Shown one piece after another: positions 12,001 to 24,022 of a DNA stretch of 64,000 bases. The notes beneath the pieces are model-generated. The model was not told the origin of the DNA. It did no database searches and saw only the letters and a program-made list of their open reading frames with translations. The stretch lies in contig NC_090778.1 of the NCBI RefSeq assembly GCF_040054535.1, positions 11,178,501-11,242,500 on the forward strand, in the 5' to 3' direction. Source of the DNA: Antennarius striatus. Its lineage: Eukaryota > Chordata > Actinopteri > Lophiiformes > Antennariidae. The position numbers and the translations under genes were made by a program. Position 1 is the stretch's first letter; the number at the start of each line of letters is the position of its first letter.

Positions 12001-15000
12001 GTGGGATCTTTATCTGGTTTTAATAACAATTTTATTTGGCTGTATTCATGTGACCACTTATGTAACCATTATTTTTCATTTCTATTACTACTCTGAAGAA
12101 GAGAAGGGCTAACACTGACCAGAAATGTTTGAGGAATTCAGCAGGGAAACCATCTGGACCAGGTGCCTTGCCTGCTGGCATACTGTCTAGCGCACTCTGT
12201 AATTCATTGATGGTCAGAGTAGCATCTACGATGTCTCTGTCTTCAGATTTTAGTTTGGGTAGGTTTAGGTTGGCGAGGAAATTGTGTATATCTTCTTTGT
12301 TCGGTTGTACAGAAGTTGAATATAAGTTATGGTAATATCTATAGAAGACGTCATTAATTTCTCAAGGTGATTGTGAATACTTACCAGAGGGATCCTGGAT
12401 TGTTGTTATTAAAGATTTTTCTCTGTTGCGTTGGAGTTGGTTTGCAAGAAATTTGCTTGATTTATTGTTATGCTCAAAATTGTTCTATCTCAGTTGTTGT
12501 TGTTGTAAGAATTCTGTTTTCTTTGACAGGCTGTTATTAAGATTTAGTTTTGCATTTTGTAGTTCAGACCATAATTTTTCATTTGGATTTACAGCATAAT
12601 CCTCACACGTTTTGAGTTTTTCTTCCATTTTTGTTTGCATTTGTTGTTCCTGGTTTTTTTTGAATGAGGAGTATGATATTATTTTACCCCTGATTACAGC
12701 CTTCCCAGTTTCCCAAAGTAGGGGAGGAATTGGGGAATTCATTATATTTTAAAAATTCTGCCAATTCTTGCCTTATTATTTTATCAAATTCTGGATCTTT
12801 AAGCAGAGAAATGTTGAAGCGCCAAGTCTGTGGAGGTTTATGGTGATTAACTGTTTGTAGCCTGAGGGATATCGGTGCATGGTCACTAATAATGATTGGA
12901 TGAATTCTAACAGAAGATTTATGTGCGACATTTTCTTTCAATCGATTGTCCTCGCCTTGTCGTACACCAGTTCGTGGGTTTAGCTTGTAAAAAAAGAATC
13001 CTGTTTTTTTTTATGGGGCGAGAGGCGGTCATGACCCGAGTGCATATTTAATGATCAGGAGCGTTAGGGTCACTTCGGCTATTTCCGTCGGCACGCGGAA
13101 ATAGCAGCATGCTACTGTTTTCTTATGTTATCGCTCAGGGATTTTCGCGAGTCCAAAAAAGTTGTAAGTTTTAGAATTTTTTTTCCTAAAAATAGATAGA
13201 TAGATAGATAGATACTTAATAAGAACGCCACTGTGGCTACACAATCTAAAAACATTGTAGCCATATGGAATTTACTTCACCTATGGCGAAGTGGCGAATG
13301 GCTAGCGCAAGCCCAGCGTTCATGCCCTTCTATTGACCTGCCCAGCTCTGCACAATGATTGGTTTACTAGTATTTCCTCTGTAGCCTGTGGCTGTGCTGG
13401 GGGACACAACAAACCTTGACTACTTGTAAGGATGGGCCATCCTAGAGAGGGTAGACTACTTGAACCTAACATGTTACCAGCATTGACAACGATACTTGCA
13501 AACACAAAGCTAGAGAAGAACCTGTGAAGATGGATAAGGAGACAACAATTGTCTGTGTCCACTTCATGCAAAAATATTATTATTGCATTGCATTTGCCGT
13601 CACTTGGTTTTGCACCAAATCAGGTGAATGTGATTCACAATCACTTGCGCTTCTTATACGAACAAACTTGGTTTCCTGAAAGTTTAACTGCCTGTAAGTT
13701 ATACTGTGATCATTCAGTCTTATCTTAATTATTTTGAGCACTACCCTGAAGCTAAATGTTAAAATGTTTATGCTGAATTTATGTGGTATCATATGCTCAG
13801 TTATTCAGACAGAGTATTCATTTCCACAAGAGGTCATTGTGCAACTACTGACAAAATTTAAGAGTTCCGTCCAGTGACTTTTTAATTTGGACAAGAAGAA
13901 TTTATCTGTACTGCTTTTTAATTGTTGTCAATATTTTTGCTTAAAGAAACTCTAAATAAACCATTCATTACAATAGGCTTCTGTATATAAAGAACACTAC
14001 CTATATGTATGCATACATGTTTATTAATCACAGTTTATTGAGCCTCTTATATAAAGTTTACAGTTGACTTAGTGGAATATACTATATTGAAATTATTGGG
14101 AACTGTAATGAATTCTTCTGTAATTTCATGTTTACAGAGTTACGCAAGCAGAAGCTGATGGAATATCTGGAAACAAAAGAAAGGCTGAAACAGCGCACAC
14201 CTAAGTAAGAAAGAAACTCTGTTTATACACACACAATGTGTTTAAATGTTGTTTATTTTATCTTCGATAAATGAACTCACTGTTTCTGTGCTACAGGCTG
14301 TATGTTCGTGAGGAATGTAAAGTTAAGGAGCCTGTGACCTCTACACTTAAGGTGTGCATAGGAAAGAGAGTAAAACTAAACTCTATTCTAAATTACAACA
14401 CTGTTGAATGATTCCATGTTTCTGGTACTTAGGTGATCTAATTTTGCTTGAAGTGGTCATATCTAATTATCAAACAAAGCTGACACATACTGTCTTCACA
14501 GGTTCTGACAGAAAAAGAGAACAAGGCACCAGCTGACAGACTCAGGTGTAACCACTCTAACATTCCGATTCAGGCTGCTCAACCCACAATGCACCGGGCT
14601 AGAACAGCACTTAGTGTCAATAACAAAGTGAATGTTAAAAGCAACATCCAAACTGGACGGCAGAAAAACAATAGTCAGTCTGAAACATCTGGGGGAGCAC
14701 AGCCAGGACATAATGACAATTTTACTCTCATGAAAAGGTGTATCACTGTGTCCTCCAAACCCAACCTGAACACAGTCAGCCATTTCAAAAAGCAGTCAAA
14801 ACCAGGAATAAAAGCTTCAGGCAGACCATCTTCAAATACAGCTATGACAACATCAACTATCAGATTCAGCAGCAGCTCAAATGCAGTTAGTGACAGGATA
14901 AGTCTTGGCCCTCTCATCAAAACTAAAACAGGACTCATTCCTGCAGTCATTCAGCCAAGAAGAATTCAAAGCCAAACACAAAAAAACAGGTCTACCACAA

Positions 15001-18000
15001 CAGTTGGTATCACCACCATTACCTCTAGTTTTGTTGCTAACAAGGTGCGACCCACCTCATCAACAATCTCTCTCTGCAAGGGGTTTGCCATGGCTCAGAG
15101 GAAAACGTTACATATCACCGCTCCAAATAACCCTGTCAAAAAAGGTTCAATTGGTCATTTGACTACAACAGCTCGACTTAAAGTTGAGGCCGAGTCTAAT
15201 TCTAAACCCCTTCTGAGTAAAGTTTCTCAGGTATCTTGTAAGAGGCAACTATCAAGTGGAGTGAGAACAACTTCCAAATCCAATTGCACAGCATCATCTA
15301 GTAAACCAGAGGGAAGAGTGGGGATGTCAAAAACTAATAAATCAATTGGACTCAACAAAGATAAGTGTACAACGCAGAAATCTGAGCTTGAAGGGGAGAA
15401 AAATGGCCAACAGTGCAGGTTTACCCTGAGAACTTCATTTGGCCCTGTCAGTCGGTGTAGCTCTAGAGCAGCCAGTGGAGCAACACGAGCAGTTGTGGTT
15501 GAATCGGCAAGGCAAAGCAGAAAGTGTACAGAGACATACAGTGACAGTGGAAGAGTACACCGCTCAGCTAATGCCCCATCGCACCCAAGTGCTCCAGTGT
15601 TGTCACAGACAGCACCACAACCTTCAAGGACCATCAGCTGTACAGACGTGAAGACAATAAAGATCCCCATCGGGATAGTCCCGCAAACTGAAGGAAAGAA
15701 ACTGAGTGCTGCCCAGGAAGAAAGAATGTAAGTGAATCTGTACAATTACCAGTAAATAAGTAGCATCTTATGTCAACCATGACACAAACAAACCAACTGT
15801 CCATGCATTAGAATCTTTTTCAACTTCTTTCAGACAATGAGCCACAATAACTCAGATTTTGATGTACTAGATGACTCTCAAGTACACTGTTATATTAATG
15901 TACACTGCATTTGGACAAACCTTCTCATCTAATGGTTTTCTTTATTACCATGACTATATACATTGTAAATTCTTACTGAAGGCATCAAAACTATGAATGA
16001 ACACATCAGATTGAGTTGTGAACAGAAAAATGTGAAATACCATGTGCCCTCGTTACTCGCAGTTAATGCTTTCCAGGAACCACACACGAATAACGAATTC
16101 CGCGATATAGCAATAAGCTGTCTTATTATTTACGGTAATTTAAACGTTTATGAACCCTCCCTATACTGATATTAAACCACCTTCTATCTGTATTCCCTTT
16201 TCCCACACTCTTGTGTCTCATGCAAGGGCACTGTGTTCCGAGACTCACGGAACATGGCACACTGTCAGCCAATAGAATGCGCGTATAGTATCACATGAAT
16301 ACCTACTAAAAATCCGTGATGAGGTGAAGTCGCGAATGTTGATGTGTGGATGCGCGCGGGATTACTGTATGCCAAAACACGTTTTATATTCTAGACTCTT
16401 CAAAACTGCCCGTTTGTTTTGATTACTACTTTTCACACTGTTGACATTCTCTCGATAGGTAGTCATGAGGTAGTCTTCATGACCGCCCTCCAGAGTCTGA
16501 GTTCTGTCTGGAGTTTCTTCCTCAATGAGGGAGTTTTTCCCCACCGCTGTCGCTTATACTTGCTCAGGAGGGTTCTGTTGGGTTTCTCTGTTAAAGCGCT
16601 TTGAAATATCTGCTGGTGTGATTAATCGCTTTAAAAATAAACGTTGATTGATTGATATTTTTTTTATTTTGTATGCTGGTCTGATCTCCAAAGGGAGATT
16701 AAGAGAGCACACTCCAATTAGTTAATTCTTCAATCAAACCCATGCATACATATTAGTGTATACAGGCCCCTGTAGCACACGCACATACACAAAGGGGCCT
16801 ATAGGCATGCAATGGGAGGTAGAGTGGCAGGCAGCTCCTTCCTATTGTGCCCCAAATGATAATCACCAGAAATGGTTTTCCCTTAGTCTTGAACGAGTTC
16901 CCAGTGCCCTTGTTGACCCTTTTACCTACACTTTGAGGCCTACCTCATCTCAGACCGTTGAAAAATAAGTGATTGTCCAACTAAACTCAGACCAGACTGA
17001 ATGTGTCACTGCAGAATGTTGTGGTACCCATGCTGGTTCAGTGTGTCTTCAATTTTGAATAAATTCTCCAACAGTGTCAGCTGCAAAGCCTAACACACCA
17101 TCACAAAAATTCTTGGCATACAGTATAAGTATAAATAAACATATTTAAACACATGACTTTATTGACATGGTATTCAGTGATGCAGTGGTTCAAATCCAAA
17201 CCACAAACATGTAATAAAGGGGAACAAGTGGTCTCAGTTTTTTGCTTGTGTTGGACCTGTGACTAATGTGAGCCAAATTAAGGTCCAGGTAGTTGGCTTA
17301 TCAATGATAGAATCTGTGTGAGTCAACACAGAGATGGTTTCTACTGACAGTGACACATAAAAGTGCGTCTATTAAGGTCCAGGCAGTTGGCTTATCAATG
17401 ATAGAATCTGTGCGAGTCGACACAGAGATCGGTTCTACTGACAGTGACACATAAAGGTGCGTCTATTACAGTTCCTGTAAAATAGGAAATTCCTATCCAT
17501 GGGTGTCTGTACCCTACATACAAAAAATATACTGTTCTACTATGCACAATATGATGTAAAATTAAAAAAAAATCAAAGAAGGAAACTGATTTTTTGTTCA
17601 TTATACGGTGAAATGTGTTCTATAATTGCTCATTGACTCAATAAAATTACCTTTAATATGATTAATCCTTGGAATATTTGATCAAATTCCCGATTAACTT
17701 ATCTAATGAGACAGACTGGATGTCAGTCAAGCTTTACACATTCTATGTGACAACCATTTTCGTTCAGTCTCCCTGTACGCTGTTGGATGTAATGGACCTC
17801 TGTGTAGAAAGATTCTGTTCATTGTGCCAGTCACTTTGCTCATGCCCCAACATGTTAGTTTGTGATCATTCACAATTACAGTTGAACACACATTTGCTTG
17901 GTACATCCTGTTGCCACACATACCGGTAACCCTGCAATACAAAAGATCGTGAGACAGCAATTTATTTTATTTATTTTATATACTGATTATAATCCCCCGA

Positions 18001-21000
18001 AGGGAAATTAGTGGCATTCTCCAGTAATCAATCACATGCATATATATTAGTGTGCACAGGCCCTGAACACACGCACAAGGGGCATGTAGGCATGCAGTGG
18101 GTGAGTGGCGGGCAGCTCCAATATGGTGCACCCCAATTTAACAGCATTATTCCAATCAGTGAGTCGAAGAGACTCCAACCCCTACGTCTGTTTCTGATGA
18201 TTCCTCTCCCTCTTACATGTCCTGGATATTTGATACTCAGGTAATTACTACACCTTCAGTGATTATTGACTTACATTATTGATTTACTGAAGTGAACTTT
18301 CCAAAAGAATCCTACATTTTCTGTGGTGATCGATAAGACTGTCTGAACCCTAGGCATCAGACATTTCACCTTATTTCTGGTTAGGGTTAAGTTAGGGTTG
18401 CCTTGGCAATAAGGACCATTGCTTTCCACTTTCTCTTCTCTTGTTTGTGTGTTGTCCAATAAAATACAAGATACGTCAAAATATGTTAATTCACTATCAT
18501 ACCTTCTGTTTTTTGATTTGGCATCAAGGAGAAAACTGAAGGAATGGCGGGAAGCCAAGGGCATTTCCTACAAGCGTCCTCCGATGCCGGTCAAGCCTCT
18601 GGTCAGGCGCACTGTGGCCACATGCCAGCCTTTCTGGACCACCATGAGGGAGGAGGATGAAGCCAATTCCCTCATCTGTGCAGTCGACAGGTCCCTGGCT
18701 GATTGTATCAAGCTGCTTGGAGAGGTGCCTCACTGAGTGCTGTTTCTTCCTTTGTTCTTTGCTTACGTAGTGGTCGTAGTTCCCATGGCATGGAATTTAT
18801 TTAGTGGGATCTATACTAGAGAGTGAATGTCTAGTACAGGGCTAGAGCCCTGGAGGACTATTTTTCTTTCATAGTATTTACACCTGGGTATACACAAAAA
18901 GTCATGCAAATCAAGTCAGATTTGGAAAGAAAAAGAAGTAAATGGGTCAAGAGGGATGGAGATTTAAAATGTAATTTTCTAGATCATAGGCACTTTGATT
19001 GATTCATACTAATGTAATTTTTTTCAAGTGTTTGTATGTGTCCCATCCACAGGGTTGTGATCTAGAGCAAGTGAAGGCAATTCTGTCACGGCTGCCAGTG
19101 GTGTCTCAAAAGTTTGTCAAATACTGGATCTGCCGTGCTCGTCTGATGGAGCAGGAGGGGAACCTGGATGTTCTGCCCTTGTTTGAAGAGGCTGTAAGCA
19201 TTGTGTTGGAGGTAAGACACCCATGATTGATTTTATGCATGTTTTCCAAATGAGCTTTGTGCAAGTGGAAAGTAACTCATTTGTTACATCCCGCGAAGTG
19301 GTGATATACTGTATCTGTCAGTGTTTGTGTGTTGGTCCGTCCATCCACTAAACATCTTCACAACCGTTGCAGATAGGAAGATGAAACAAAAAGCACATGA
19401 CTCAGGCAGCAAAGGGGATGAAAAACAAGATGATTACCTTGACCTTGAGAAAACTAGGTCAAGGCTAAATTTCAACTTTTGTACACTCAGGAACCGGATA
19501 AGATGGAAAGATGAAACAAAAGGCTTTATTCAGGGAGGCAAGGGGATGAAAATTAGATCACAACCTTGACCTTGAAAAACTAGGTCAAGGTCACATTTTC
19601 ACTTTTATAACTTTTTAGGTTCACATCTCTGAAACGTCATGATAAATAGAATGCACCAGTTACATGTTGAATCATGGGTCTTTTATTAAATGACCCTGAC
19701 CTTTGAAAGTAGGTCAGGGTAAAACTTTGAATTCAGGGGTGTCGTGGGATGTTGCAGTCTCTGATTGCCTTATGAAATCTGTATTGTCAGTTTCTTTTAC
19801 CTGGAATCCAAAAGTATAAAACCGTCTACTATACTATCTTGTCACTATTTTGTCATGATCGTATAGAATTTCTTTATACAATCCTTGTCCGTCAGAAAAA
19901 TCTTGTTCGGTTGACAGTCGTGATTTTGACACCTTTACTGCTTTATGAACATTTGAATGATGGTTTGACATGATAATATCTCTCGTTTCTAGTTTATTGC
20001 CGAAGGAGAAATCCATTATTTCTAAACATGAATCAGTTTCCTTTGACTCACTGTAAGTCATGTTGATGTGTGTGTGTTTCAATTATTAGTAATGAAATGA
20101 ACATGTTTTAACATGTCAGTTTGCCTTTCATAAAGTCCGATTTTTTTTGTCGTTTCTTTAGAAGCTGAAAAGGGACAAATTATTGCTCTAAGAGGGTCCT
20201 TTCACATTTTTGTTAATCACTGTAGAAAACAGTAAGATGATTGGTGTTCAGTTGGATATAATTTACGATCTAACCACTTCATATAACAAAATCCTGCAAT
20301 AGAGCTTTGAGTTTGTTTGAAAATTAAAATCTTTTGTGTCACCTTTGCTTCTGCCTTTCTGTTTTATTAAGCCGGTGGACAAGCTGCGGACAGTAGTGTT
20401 TGAGATTCTTAAGAAAAAGGACGAAATCCAAGGTAGTTGATTTGTCTTTGTCTGTTTGGTTTTATTCTTTAAGATGTTATGAAGTATTACAGTGCTTGTA
20501 ATGAATAGATACAATGTTTTTTACCACATAACATTCTTTTTGGCTCATACTGCATGTGGCTGATTATCATGGTCCTGTAAATAGTAAAAACTGTGCTACA
20601 TTTGAATAAATGTAGGATTTACATTTATCCAGTGAAGTCAAATATGACTCCAAAGGAGTGCTAGTGGTGCTCTGTACCAGCCAGGTGTGTAAATAAGCCA
20701 TTTTATGCAACGGTGACATCTAAATGAATAGCTAATTGTTAAGCTAATCAAGTTTTTAGATTTAATTTATTGATATAATTTATGTTTTTTAGAATTTGAA
20801 AAAAAGGAGGCAGAGGAGGAGGAGGAGGGCCAGATTTCCCCAGCTGAAAGTACCCCTGATAGTATGAACAACTCAATGAGGACTCATGAACCTGTCAGAG
20901 CTCTCCTTTGTGGGGAGAAGGGAGTCTCATCTGTGATCAAGTACAAGATCACAGCAACACCTGGGTATGTTTGCCTTCCTATTGTAAGTTGCATTGACTA

Positions 21001-22795
21001 TGTCTTTAATTTTTTTCATTTCCCGATGTTGGTGCACTCAATTCAATCATCAGCCTCTGATCTATTGATGAGCTATCATTCATGCATTACACCTTTGCGT
21101 ACAGTCATGTGAAAAATTAGGTCACACTATTAAAGCCAGTATACTTTTTAAACATATTTGGACATGTGGATAGTTAAAACCAATTTTAACAATACCGAGT
21201 TATCCAAGTAATGTATCTAAACAAAAATGACGAAAAGCCTTTTTAAAACTCTATGTAATACAGTAACGGCCAATTAAAGCCTGGATCTTAGTCCCATTGA
21301 GAGGCTGTGGGGTGACTTGAAACAGGCAGGAAACCCATCAAACATCTCATGGCTGGAAGAAATCTGCATCGAGGGTAGAGGCAAATTTCTTCAGATCGAT
21401 GCCAGAGACTGGTCGATGGCTATATTTGTTTGTATCTTTTGTTTGACGAGTAAAACACATGTAATTTTTCATGTTTAATTGCAGTCAAATCCCTTTCTTT
21501 CCCAGAAATAAATAAAAACAGAATTTGACATTTATATGCAAACATGTCTTAATGAAGAGCTGGTTATTTTGTGGGATGTCACATGACTATGTTTCATGAT
21601 AAGTCTCACAATCTGTCACAGTAGTTTATGGTGACTACTAGCTTACATTGACACTTAAGACCCAATCTCAAATCTCCTATTAACCCCAACCCTTTGTTTT
21701 TAGATTGGCCTAAACTTTCAATCTGCCCCTCAAAACAGAATAAGAGGTATCAATTGAAATTGTTTTTCTAGGAAATGGGTCATCAGTAGATATGATGGTT
21801 AAGATTATTATACTTTGGGAAATGAATATAAAATTGAGGTTACCCCCTCCCACAGCAGTTTGGCAGCATATTATTATAAAGGTTTTCTGGCACCATATAA
21901 GCTAGTGACAAAACAGACCCAATTTGCTGGACAGAGGTAACTTTAAAAGTACTACTACTGTACATGCAAATAACTGTTTATTGTCCAAACATGAGAACAG
22001 TGAGTAAATGAAGAGTGATCTTTCTAAGGTGCACATTACAACAATCAAATTACACATTCCTTTATAGGGCTCAAAATTAACTTTTTTTTCTTGGTAGCAC
22101 TGGTGCTCCCAAATGTAGAAGTTAGTAGCACCAGCAAAGACTTTAGGAGCACCTTCCCAAAAGCAGGGCAGTGACGGAGCGATAGAGACCGCTCTGTCCA
22201 TCTCTGTTCTGCGCCTCTCTCCCTCGCCCAGGAGAGCAGCCGCAGCTGCGCTCTCATTGTTTCCTGGCAGGAGCGCGGTTTCACAAAAAAGGCGCACCAG
22301 ATTTTTTTCCCTAGTCACACTGGTGCTCCCAAATATACTTAATAGTCGCACTGATAAAAATTTGGGCGCATATGCGACCAAAATGTTCGCAATTTCGAGC
22401 CCTGCTTTACATCTCCATCATGAAGACATTCCTATGAAATTTTCATGTCTTTATTTTCATAATTTTCCATCAGTGGCCCTCCAAGTCAGCAGAGTGAACC
22501 GGCTCGGGTCTACGGCCAGGAGGTTCGCTTCTTCACTCCAGTGAGACGTTCAGTACGAATTGAGAGAGCATCACTTCGATACCCCGCGTCTCTCCAAGAC
22601 CATGACGTCTGTGTGTCCTCTTACAATGACCTGATGTCCATGGAGGACGAAGAGAGAAAGGAAGAACAGGAGGGTAGGGAAAGCGACTCGGGGGTGGATG
22701 GCTCGCCCTCATACCTGTATGTCTACCGGCAGAACGAAGCGCTGAAAGACAAGGTGCACATGCAGCTCATCAGCAATGAAGCCCTTCAGCTTTAA
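9010..22795 (+). CDS. ckap2l: Cytoskeleton-associated protein 2-like, 765 aa, nine coding exons
   Basis: Mitotic spindle and centrosome protein, the vertebrate CKAP2L (radmis) orthologue. Coding exons: 9010-9049, 14138-14204, 14297-14351, 14502-15727, 18529-18724, 19053-19211, 20372-20432, 20793-20964, 22474-22795. Every junction is GT-AG and the phases give one open frame. Exon 2 carries the N-terminal block with KLMEYLETKERLK, matching the family's N-terminal KLQEYL motif. A KEN sequence at residues 59-61 could be the APC/C degron known for the mammalian protein. Large exon 4 is a basic, Ser/Thr-rich disordered region. From about residue 462 on is the CKAP2 C-terminal domain, with KLKEWREAKG, YKRPPM, YWICRARL and FTPVRRS motifs. 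Mammalian CKAP2L is of similar length. Intron 1 is about 5.1 kb and holds an antisense LINE relic. Exon 1 (13 residues) is the least certain part, supported by ATG, donor, phase and the promoter just upstream. Confidence 0.93.
9050..11260. other. First part of ckap2l intron 1
   Basis: Intronic DNA with no convincing exon of ckap2l. It holds a C-run plus CA-repeat at 10216-10242. At 10411-10548 there is a TATA-like box followed by a short ATG frame with a hydrophobic start, reported as a low-confidence finding. The rest shows nothing recognisable. Confidence 0.5.
11260..11534. repeat. GC-rich segment of unknown origin inside ckap2l intron 1
   Basis: This block of about 275 bp is much richer in G and C than its flanks, is Pro/Gly/Arg-rich in translation, and abuts the LINE relic that follows. 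It looks like inserted repeat DNA of the kind found next to fish LINEs, but I do not recognise the family. No protein function is claimed. Confidence 0.4.
11535..12960 (-). mobile_element. L1/Tx1-like LINE relic, antisense in ckap2l intron 1
   Basis: Minus-strand frames in order along the element are: the end of an APE-type endonuclease with SDHAPISL (frame 12684-12941); a Lys/Glu/Gln-rich linker (12485-12742); and a reverse transcriptase N-terminal half with SYRPLSLIN and FIKGRHATNN (11673-12029). It ends with the FAMFIEP strand that follows the RT GxPQG-type block (near 11560-11613). Frameshifts and missing parts at both ends show it is dead. It lies antisense to ckap2l. Clade assignment rests on motif memory (SYRPLSLIN plus GRHxxNN is typical of L1/Tx1). 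Confidence 0.85.
13190..13215. repeat. Short (GATA)n tract in ckap2l intron 1
   Basis: About six GATA units followed by 'tacttaataag', resembling the degenerate 3' tail seen on fish LINE-derived repeats elsewhere in this window (compare 32352-32500). The remaining intron to 14137 shows nothing recognisable. Confidence 0.6.
16040..16367. mobile_element. Non-autonomous MITE, copy A (ckap2l intron 4)
   Basis: About 328 bp flanked by TA on both sides (16038-16039 and 16368-16369). It is closely similar along its length to 44628-44964 in h2az2 intron 4. Shared phrases are GCGTTCCAGGAACC-like near the left end, 'ctgatattaaaccacc' in the middle and 'gatgag' near the right. There is no coding capacity. 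TA duplication suggests Tc1/mariner-type mobilisation; the superfamily is inferred. Confidence 0.7.
16478..16662 (+). repeat. SINE-like fish interspersed repeat
   Basis: It contains 'gtttcttcctcaatgaggg', 'agggttctgttgggtttc', 'gcgctttgaaatatctgc' and ends in an ATTGATTGAT tail near 16646-16657. I recognise this as a very common fish short interspersed repeat, but not its formal name. Intronic, no gene. Confidence 0.65.
16676..16975 (+). repeat. LINE-tail-like repeat, copy 1
   Basis: It begins with 'atctccaaagggagatta', which resembles the '(at)cccc..gaggggaaatt' tail of fish LINEs, and continues through 'gcatacatattagtgtatac' and 'ggcaggcagctcc'. The segment 17985-18200 has the same order of motifs, so the two are copies of one family. 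The small open frame at 16756-16968 is incidental. Confidence 0.65.
17277..17464. repeat. Tandem duplication of a 94-bp unit (two copies)
   Basis: Units 17277-17370 and 17371-17464 are near identical, differing at a handful of bases and one small indel. Each contains 'ttggcttatcaatgatagaa' and 'ctactgacagtgacacataa'. It sits in ckap2l intron 4. This is a direct tandem duplication of otherwise ordinary-looking DNA. Confidence 0.9.
17985..18200 (+). repeat. LINE-tail-like repeat, copy 2
   Basis: Same family as 16676-16975: 'atcccccgaagggaaatta', 'gcatatatattagtgtgcac' and 'tggcgggcagctcc' occur in the same order. Both copies lie in ckap2l intron 4, with the same orientation. Confidence 0.65.
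19292..19760 (+). repeat. Repeat with AGGTCA palindromes, copy A (ckap2l intron 6)
   Basis: It starts near 'cccgcgaagtggtgatata', then 'gtccgtccatccac', then 'gcagcaaaggggatgaaaa', and carries three Tc/AGGTCA inverted units. The best is ACCTTGACCT at 19563-19572 with AGGTCAAGGT at 19582-19591. The segment 35224-35545 has the same motif order. No coding capacity. Family name not known to me. Confidence 0.75.
21102..21588 (+). mobile_element. Tc1-like transposon relic (ckap2l intron 8)
   Basis: A left terminus CAGTCATGTGA at 21102 next to TA, and the inverse motif TCACATGACT near 21579-21588, mark the ends. Inside, one + frame near 21285-21400 reads LDLSPIERLWGDLK, the C-terminal block with the catalytic Glu of Tc1 DD34E transposases. 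The rest of the transposase is deleted, so this is an internally deleted, inactive copy. Confidence 0.8.
22065..22404. mobile_element. Non-autonomous hAT-like element (ckap2l intron 8)
   Basis: The ends are inverse to each other: TAGGGCTCAAAATTAA at 22065-22080 and the complement of CAGGGCTCGAAATTGC at 22389-22404. Sub-terminal 'agcactggtgctcccaaat' occurs near both ends ('cacactggtgctcccaaat' at 22315-22334). The internal part is GC-rich. A CAGGGCTCGAAATT terminus is familiar from vertebrate hAT elements. I could not confirm an 8-bp target duplication. Confidence 0.65.
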
Positions 22796-23046
22796 GTGCT
22801 TTTTTTTTTAATCCCCTGCCAATTTGTGGCTGAGACAAAATTCAGATGTGCATCATCTGAATGTATGTTTATACTTGGTATTGTCAAACTGTATTTTACC
22901 CATTCCCCTTAAACAGGGGTGTTTTATTCTTGCATTGATAGGTCAGTTAAGTTGAATGTGTCCCCAGTTGTCTTTTTATTACATATTTAATACATCCCAT
23001 TGGTTTTATATTGGGTATTTTTGAAAATGTACTGTACAAAATGTAA

Positions 23047-23052
23047 AATAAA
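23047..23052 (+). promoter_or_regulatory. ckap2l: ckap2l poly(A) signal
   Basis: AATAAA about 250 bp downstream of the stop codon at 22793-22795, the first canonical signal in the 3' region. Confidence 0.65.
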
Positions 23053-23779
23053 TGACTGCTTGTAACATCCAGTGCTTCTACTTGTGGAACGTGAGCATTT
23101 TTCCGAGATGACAATGTACTGCGGAGTCACTGGTAATATGTTAGTTGTGCAATGTACTGCTTTATTTCTTGTTCTGTTGAAACTTTGAATGACAGAACTT
23201 TTTAGTTCTTTTTTTTGACACACCTGCAATTAACACAGGGAAATGATCCTGAAGAAACAAAAACTTCAGAAAGCAAAAAACAAGAGTGAGTCAAGCATAG
23301 CAATTGCAACATCTTGAGAATACAGTCTTGTTTTACTTCAGATATTTTGATAAAGTTATGTAATTTTATGTCTCACTAACAAAACGATCACTTTTATTTT
23401 CAATATCATCTATAGACTAGAGATTGCTACGTAATGATTCTGTTAAAGTAGGACTGTAAGAAGAATCTAGAATGCAAGCAGGTGAGTCTGATAACTAATG
23501 GACAGATTTATTATTATTATTATTAATAATTATTACTTGGTTGCTGTTTTTGCTTTTTTCGCCAGCATACTGTAACACGAGTAAACACAAGAGTGAACAA
23601 GAGACTTGTTAACATCTCATCTTCAGCCGCTTTTCTGAACTTGAGCTGCAGGTTTTACTGGATTCTTTCGCAGGTTTCATGTGGCGTCTCATCCACACCC
23701 TGGATGAGATGCCAAGTCATTGCAGGGCAACATGGTAAACGAGACAACTGTCAGGTACACACTCATACCTATGGCTAGT

Positions 23780-23960
23780 TTATTAGCGACAATTTTTTTT
23801 TTTTTAGTGCAACAACATTGCATCCACCTAAATTGCATTTTTTGGGTGGTGGGAGGCAGCTGGAGAGGCCAAAAAGAAAAGCCCCAGGTGGAATCAAACC
23901 AAGGACCATCTTGCTGTGAGGCAATAGTTCTACGCACAGTTTTCTACATTCTGTAACAAT
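23780..23960 (-). repeat. tRNA-headed SINE-like relic
   Basis: On the minus strand it contains a B-box-like 'ggtttgattccacc' preceded by 'ttgcctcacagcaagatgg', the pattern of tRNA-derived SINE heads in fish. It ends in a T-run (A-run on the other strand) near 23797. Not a functional tRNA gene: no cloverleaf can be closed. Confidence 0.55.
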
Positions 23961-24022
23961 TGGACTGGACAACTTAAAATTTAAAATAATCTCTCCTCAC
24001 AGTAATTATTGACACCCTGTAT

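Noticed and set aside
14675-15745. Minus-strand frames opposite ckap2l exon 4
   Set aside because: They are shadows of the large ckap2l exon, whose + frame has splice signals and family motifs.
19321-19569. Lys/Asp-rich small protein
   Set aside because: It lies in the AGGTCA-palindrome repeat, whose second copy at 35.2 kb does not keep the frame.
22045-22381. Ala-rich minus frame in ckap2l intron 8 as a gene
   Set aside because: It coincides with the limits of a hAT-like element and has no start context or partner exons.
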